Origin: JBFEYJ01 sp041563315
GTDB lineage: Bacteria; Pseudomonadota; Gammaproteobacteria; Thiohalomonadales; Thiohalomonadaceae
DNA: 16,227 bases
NCBI GenBank assembly: GCA_041563315.1
Contig: JBFFNE010000068.1
Location: 1 to 16,227, forward strand
Reading direction: 5' to 3'
Below the pieces are notes generated by a model. The model was not told the origin of the DNA and did not search any database. It worked only from the letters and a program-made list of their open reading frames with translations. The position numbers were made by a program, and so were the translations under genes. Below are positions 16,101 to 16,227 of this stretch, in pieces; the first letter of the stretch is position 1; each line of letters opens with the position of its first letter.

Positions 16101-16227
16101 GCTCTGCCGCTACCGCCAGTGTCTCTGAGAATCAGACCACGGTGCTTACAGTTACGGCGAGTGATGTGGATACTGCCGATACGCTGAGCTACGGCATTAG
16201 TGGCGGTGCCGATGCATCCCTGTTCAG
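10184..16227 (+). CDS. Giant exported DUF4347 / beta-helix / cadherin-like repeat protein (3' end outside window)
   Basis: One frame is open from here to the window end, at least 2014 residues. Domains in order: signal peptide (about 1-33, hydrophobic AIASAIVVAFAPEVSLA); DUF4347 (about 75-225) with IHVISHG (His131) and LLYGCDVA (Cys174); a right-handed beta-helix from about 242 (SGAGTLRNAISSA, GDTITF) with coils of the GISNAGTLTI type; a glycine-rich insert (about 337-593); then repeats of about 105-160 residues from about 615, joined by NDAP-type linkers at about 735, 887, 1009, 1254, 1567, 1709, 1859 and 1967. The last two units have cadherin-like calcium motifs (SDTDGD, DVNEAP). Only three cysteines are seen (10, 174, 1682). 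Probably a secreted or surface adhesin; DUF4347 giants are often type I secretion clients, but the C-terminal signal is not visible. Directly behind the sulfotransferase gene. Confidence 0.9.
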   Translation, partial: MNKNNTSPFCLNVSRTAIASAIVVAFAPEVSLAVTVNPLVHNGVSNRAHLRYEQTTLPMAQISQPLPSLHPVPHFSEVVLVDSQVEDAQELLHGMRPGVKVIRLGEGEGIESVAAQLDGMSGLSAIHVISHGRDGGLQLGGSFIGKQQLKSHRKALRTIGKALRQGGDILLYGCDVAATDNGVGFVKALAKLTGADVTASNDRTAATVKGGNWDLEIATGHIESKSPLSVAAMNDYPYDLATIIVTSNADSGAGTLRNAISSATSGDTITFSSGMTITLSSGSLSINKNLTIDGDLDNNGTPDVTVDANYTSRVLSIISGNVTLDGLIITKGLLSGAGGEGGRSSATAGGNALGAGISNAGTLTITHSTVTGNVATGGGGGGAGDPGFVYWGGYGGGGGSGFGAIGGAAGGNAVLSAGTILGAGPSSGSGGGGAGSYAASGATGGDSYGHNGRVGGNGGTSYGGGAGGGITTLPNAPFRSGGDGGTTGATGGGGGGSGYAGTGNGAAGGSAVGGIYNSGTLYIENTTFSNNLGAGGGGGGAGKSGGTSGTGGSGVGAIWNNGGSLYFNAGTTDLTTGNVGGNGGDGGNTTASNPATAGTSTILGPITSSTWASNTAPVLGGTFTTAGTVNDNATTTPFSSVTVSDADADNVSVSITYTAANGTLSGTGVTGSAGSYTVTSAAPATATTNLQGITFTPTANQVAPGSTVVTTFTLTPNDGTVNGTADSSTRITATSINDAPSFTAGATLSAVNEDTASPAGATVSTLLSTNFSDADTGSSMAGIAVSADASVTGVEGDWQYSSDGSNWYDIGTVATSSSLLLSSTSLLRFVPFTNYNGIPGSLTVYAVDNSSATTFTSGATRRSFDTTTDGTTSKVSAAGVSLGTSITAVNDAPTLTAFASSLATANEDTEVAITLAAIQAQGNEADVEDATINQFVIKAVSSGTLTIGATSGTAAPWAANTNDTVDATNNAYWTPASNANGSLNAFSVVAKDSGGLESSPAVQATVSVTAVNDNPTITGLPTAVTVTEDTASDVDLSAATLGDVDSGANSITLTIAAGTGTLTATSGGSVTVSGSGTAALTLSGSVSNIDTFLNTASNIQYTGASNAYGTNVTSLTLTANDGGNTGTGGGTDVALGAVNVDITGVGDVPSVTNATTNEDTQSSLGLVISRNINDGAEVTYFKITSISGGTLYKNDGSTQISDGDFITYAEGQAGLKFTPSANSTADGVFYVQAGTDGVGGGLSVSSAQATITVTPVNDAPTLTNLNGDSVSFSIGGSGVALDVGGNATLADVDSVDFNSGNVTVLVVGNPYPAEDVLSIGNVGAISTSGSNVVHSDGGGTNIGTFTGGSGGSSLVITLNANATVARVRDLISALQYHDSDAVTLNTIARTVRITVDDGDGGNSTSANQDVTVSLVRAPIIDLDLDNSSGATGGDYNGSFTEDAGAVMTADTDSSITDDGTFKSLTVTLTNRPDGTAESLSSSYGTGAQTVNGEAVTIGTYNSGTGVLSITINDASTDAATMQMLMESIQYNNTSDVPDTTTRSITFSATDDADNAGAVVTAAISMIAVNDAPAFTALDGAPAYTENGVAVVLDGNVTVSDFELDAAADYSGAVLTLSRNGGANANDVFAVTPGGFATVTSNSGGTLVVTFGSATGANVATVLQSITYENPSDAPAGSAQIDCSLSDGNSGAQGTGGALSATGSTTVAITAVNDAPTLSGGPYDMGSTTEDVTSNAVLVADITGGVTYSDPDGAVSEGVAVIAVSGTGAWQYSTDSVSWSNFPAVGATSALLLDSGSYVRFVPGSNWSGNASFGFQGWDQTSDTASTNGSAQSGDASVNGGTTAYSTTSAAASLTIIAANDAPVITSDGGGASASLSVNENTTSVTTVTASDTDGDTLSYSISGGADSALFSIGTSTGVLTFVSAPDFESPSDNGGNNVYDVQVTVTDDGAGNLSDVQDIAVSVGDVNEAPVISSAATASVSENQTTVLTVTASDVDTADTLSYGISGGADASLF
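11194..11960 (+). repeat. Glycine-rich, PGRS-like segment inside the beta-helix
   Basis: Codes for runs such as GGGGGGAGDPG and GGYGGGGGSG with few charged residues. Beta-helix coils GAGISNAGTLTITHSTVTGN (from 11243), VGGIYNSGTLYIENTTFSNN (from 11717) and VGAIWNNGGSLYFNAG (from 11846) lie within it, so the glycine runs look like long loops inserted between coils rather than a separate domain. Confidence 0.7.
12026..15757 (+). repeat. Diverse Ig/VCBS-like repeats joined by NDAP linkers
   Basis: About nine units of about 113-161 residues, most opening with a (V/I)NDAP-type linker followed by a NEDT- or TEDT-like strand. They are not uniform: units with WQYS...W...I cores occur at about 12566-12720 and 15482-15600. 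An LDLDNSSGATGGDYNGSFTE unit begins near 14440, and LNANATVARVRDLI and SATGANVATVLQSI helix-like ends recur. Similar mosaics are known from giant bacterial surface proteins. Confidence 0.75.
15758..16227 (+). repeat. Tandem cadherin-like repeats running out of the window
   Basis: Two consecutive units share LSYSISGGADSALFSI and LSYGISGGADASLF, encoded at 15872 and 16184, a period of 312 nt or 104 residues. They carry VNEN/VSENQ, SDTDGD/SDVDTAD and DVNEAP, the usual calcium-site pattern of bacterial cadherin repeats. More copies are expected beyond the right edge. Confidence 0.8.

Overview
The window looks like chromosomal DNA of a gammaproteobacterium with moderately high GC (about 60% by eye in most genes). 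The evidence is the mix of families: MetZ, a MOFRL-type glycerate kinase, DUF1853, a DUF455 ferritin-like protein, a Host_attach-family protein and an HrpB helicase. A marine or environmental lineage is suggested by the giant cadherin-repeat protein at the right end, but the species cannot be named from sequence alone.

Left part (1-4566, all + strand): a compact run of five genes with gaps of 48, 9 and 19 nt and one 1-nt overlap. In order they are the 3' part of metZ (O-succinylhomoserine sulfhydrylase), glycerate 2-kinase, a DUF1853 protein, a DUF455 ferritin-like protein and a secreted hypothetical protein. It reads as ordinary housekeeping DNA, probably one or two transcription units.

Middle (4567-7811): a Host_attach-family gene on the minus strand is divergent from hrpB on the plus strand. 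Their shared 88-bp promoter region holds a good sigma70 promoter, a sigmaS-like -10 element and a 13-bp palindrome between them. hrpB is broken as written: two single-base losses and a 6-nt insertion lie within 275 nt of its 5' part, while its remaining 2 kb is intact.

Right part (7812-16227): an accessory-looking locus. A minus-strand regulator of unusual make-up (OmpR-like winged helix + BTAD + PAS) has clearly lower GC than its surroundings. Divergent from it are a PAPS-type sulfotransferase and, 54 nt downstream, a giant exported protein of at least 2014 residues that runs off the window. From the N-terminus the giant protein has a signal peptide, a DUF4347 domain, a right-handed beta-helix interrupted by a long glycine-rich insert, and then at least ten Ig/cadherin-like repeats joined by NDAP-type linkers. 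The DUF4347 domain carries a His/Cys pair resembling clan CD (caspase/CHAT) peptidases. The working hypothesis is a regulated cell-surface or secreted adhesin system in which the sulfotransferase modifies the giant protein or an associated glycan, and the DUF4347 domain may do proteolytic processing. That linkage is inferred from gene order and motifs only.
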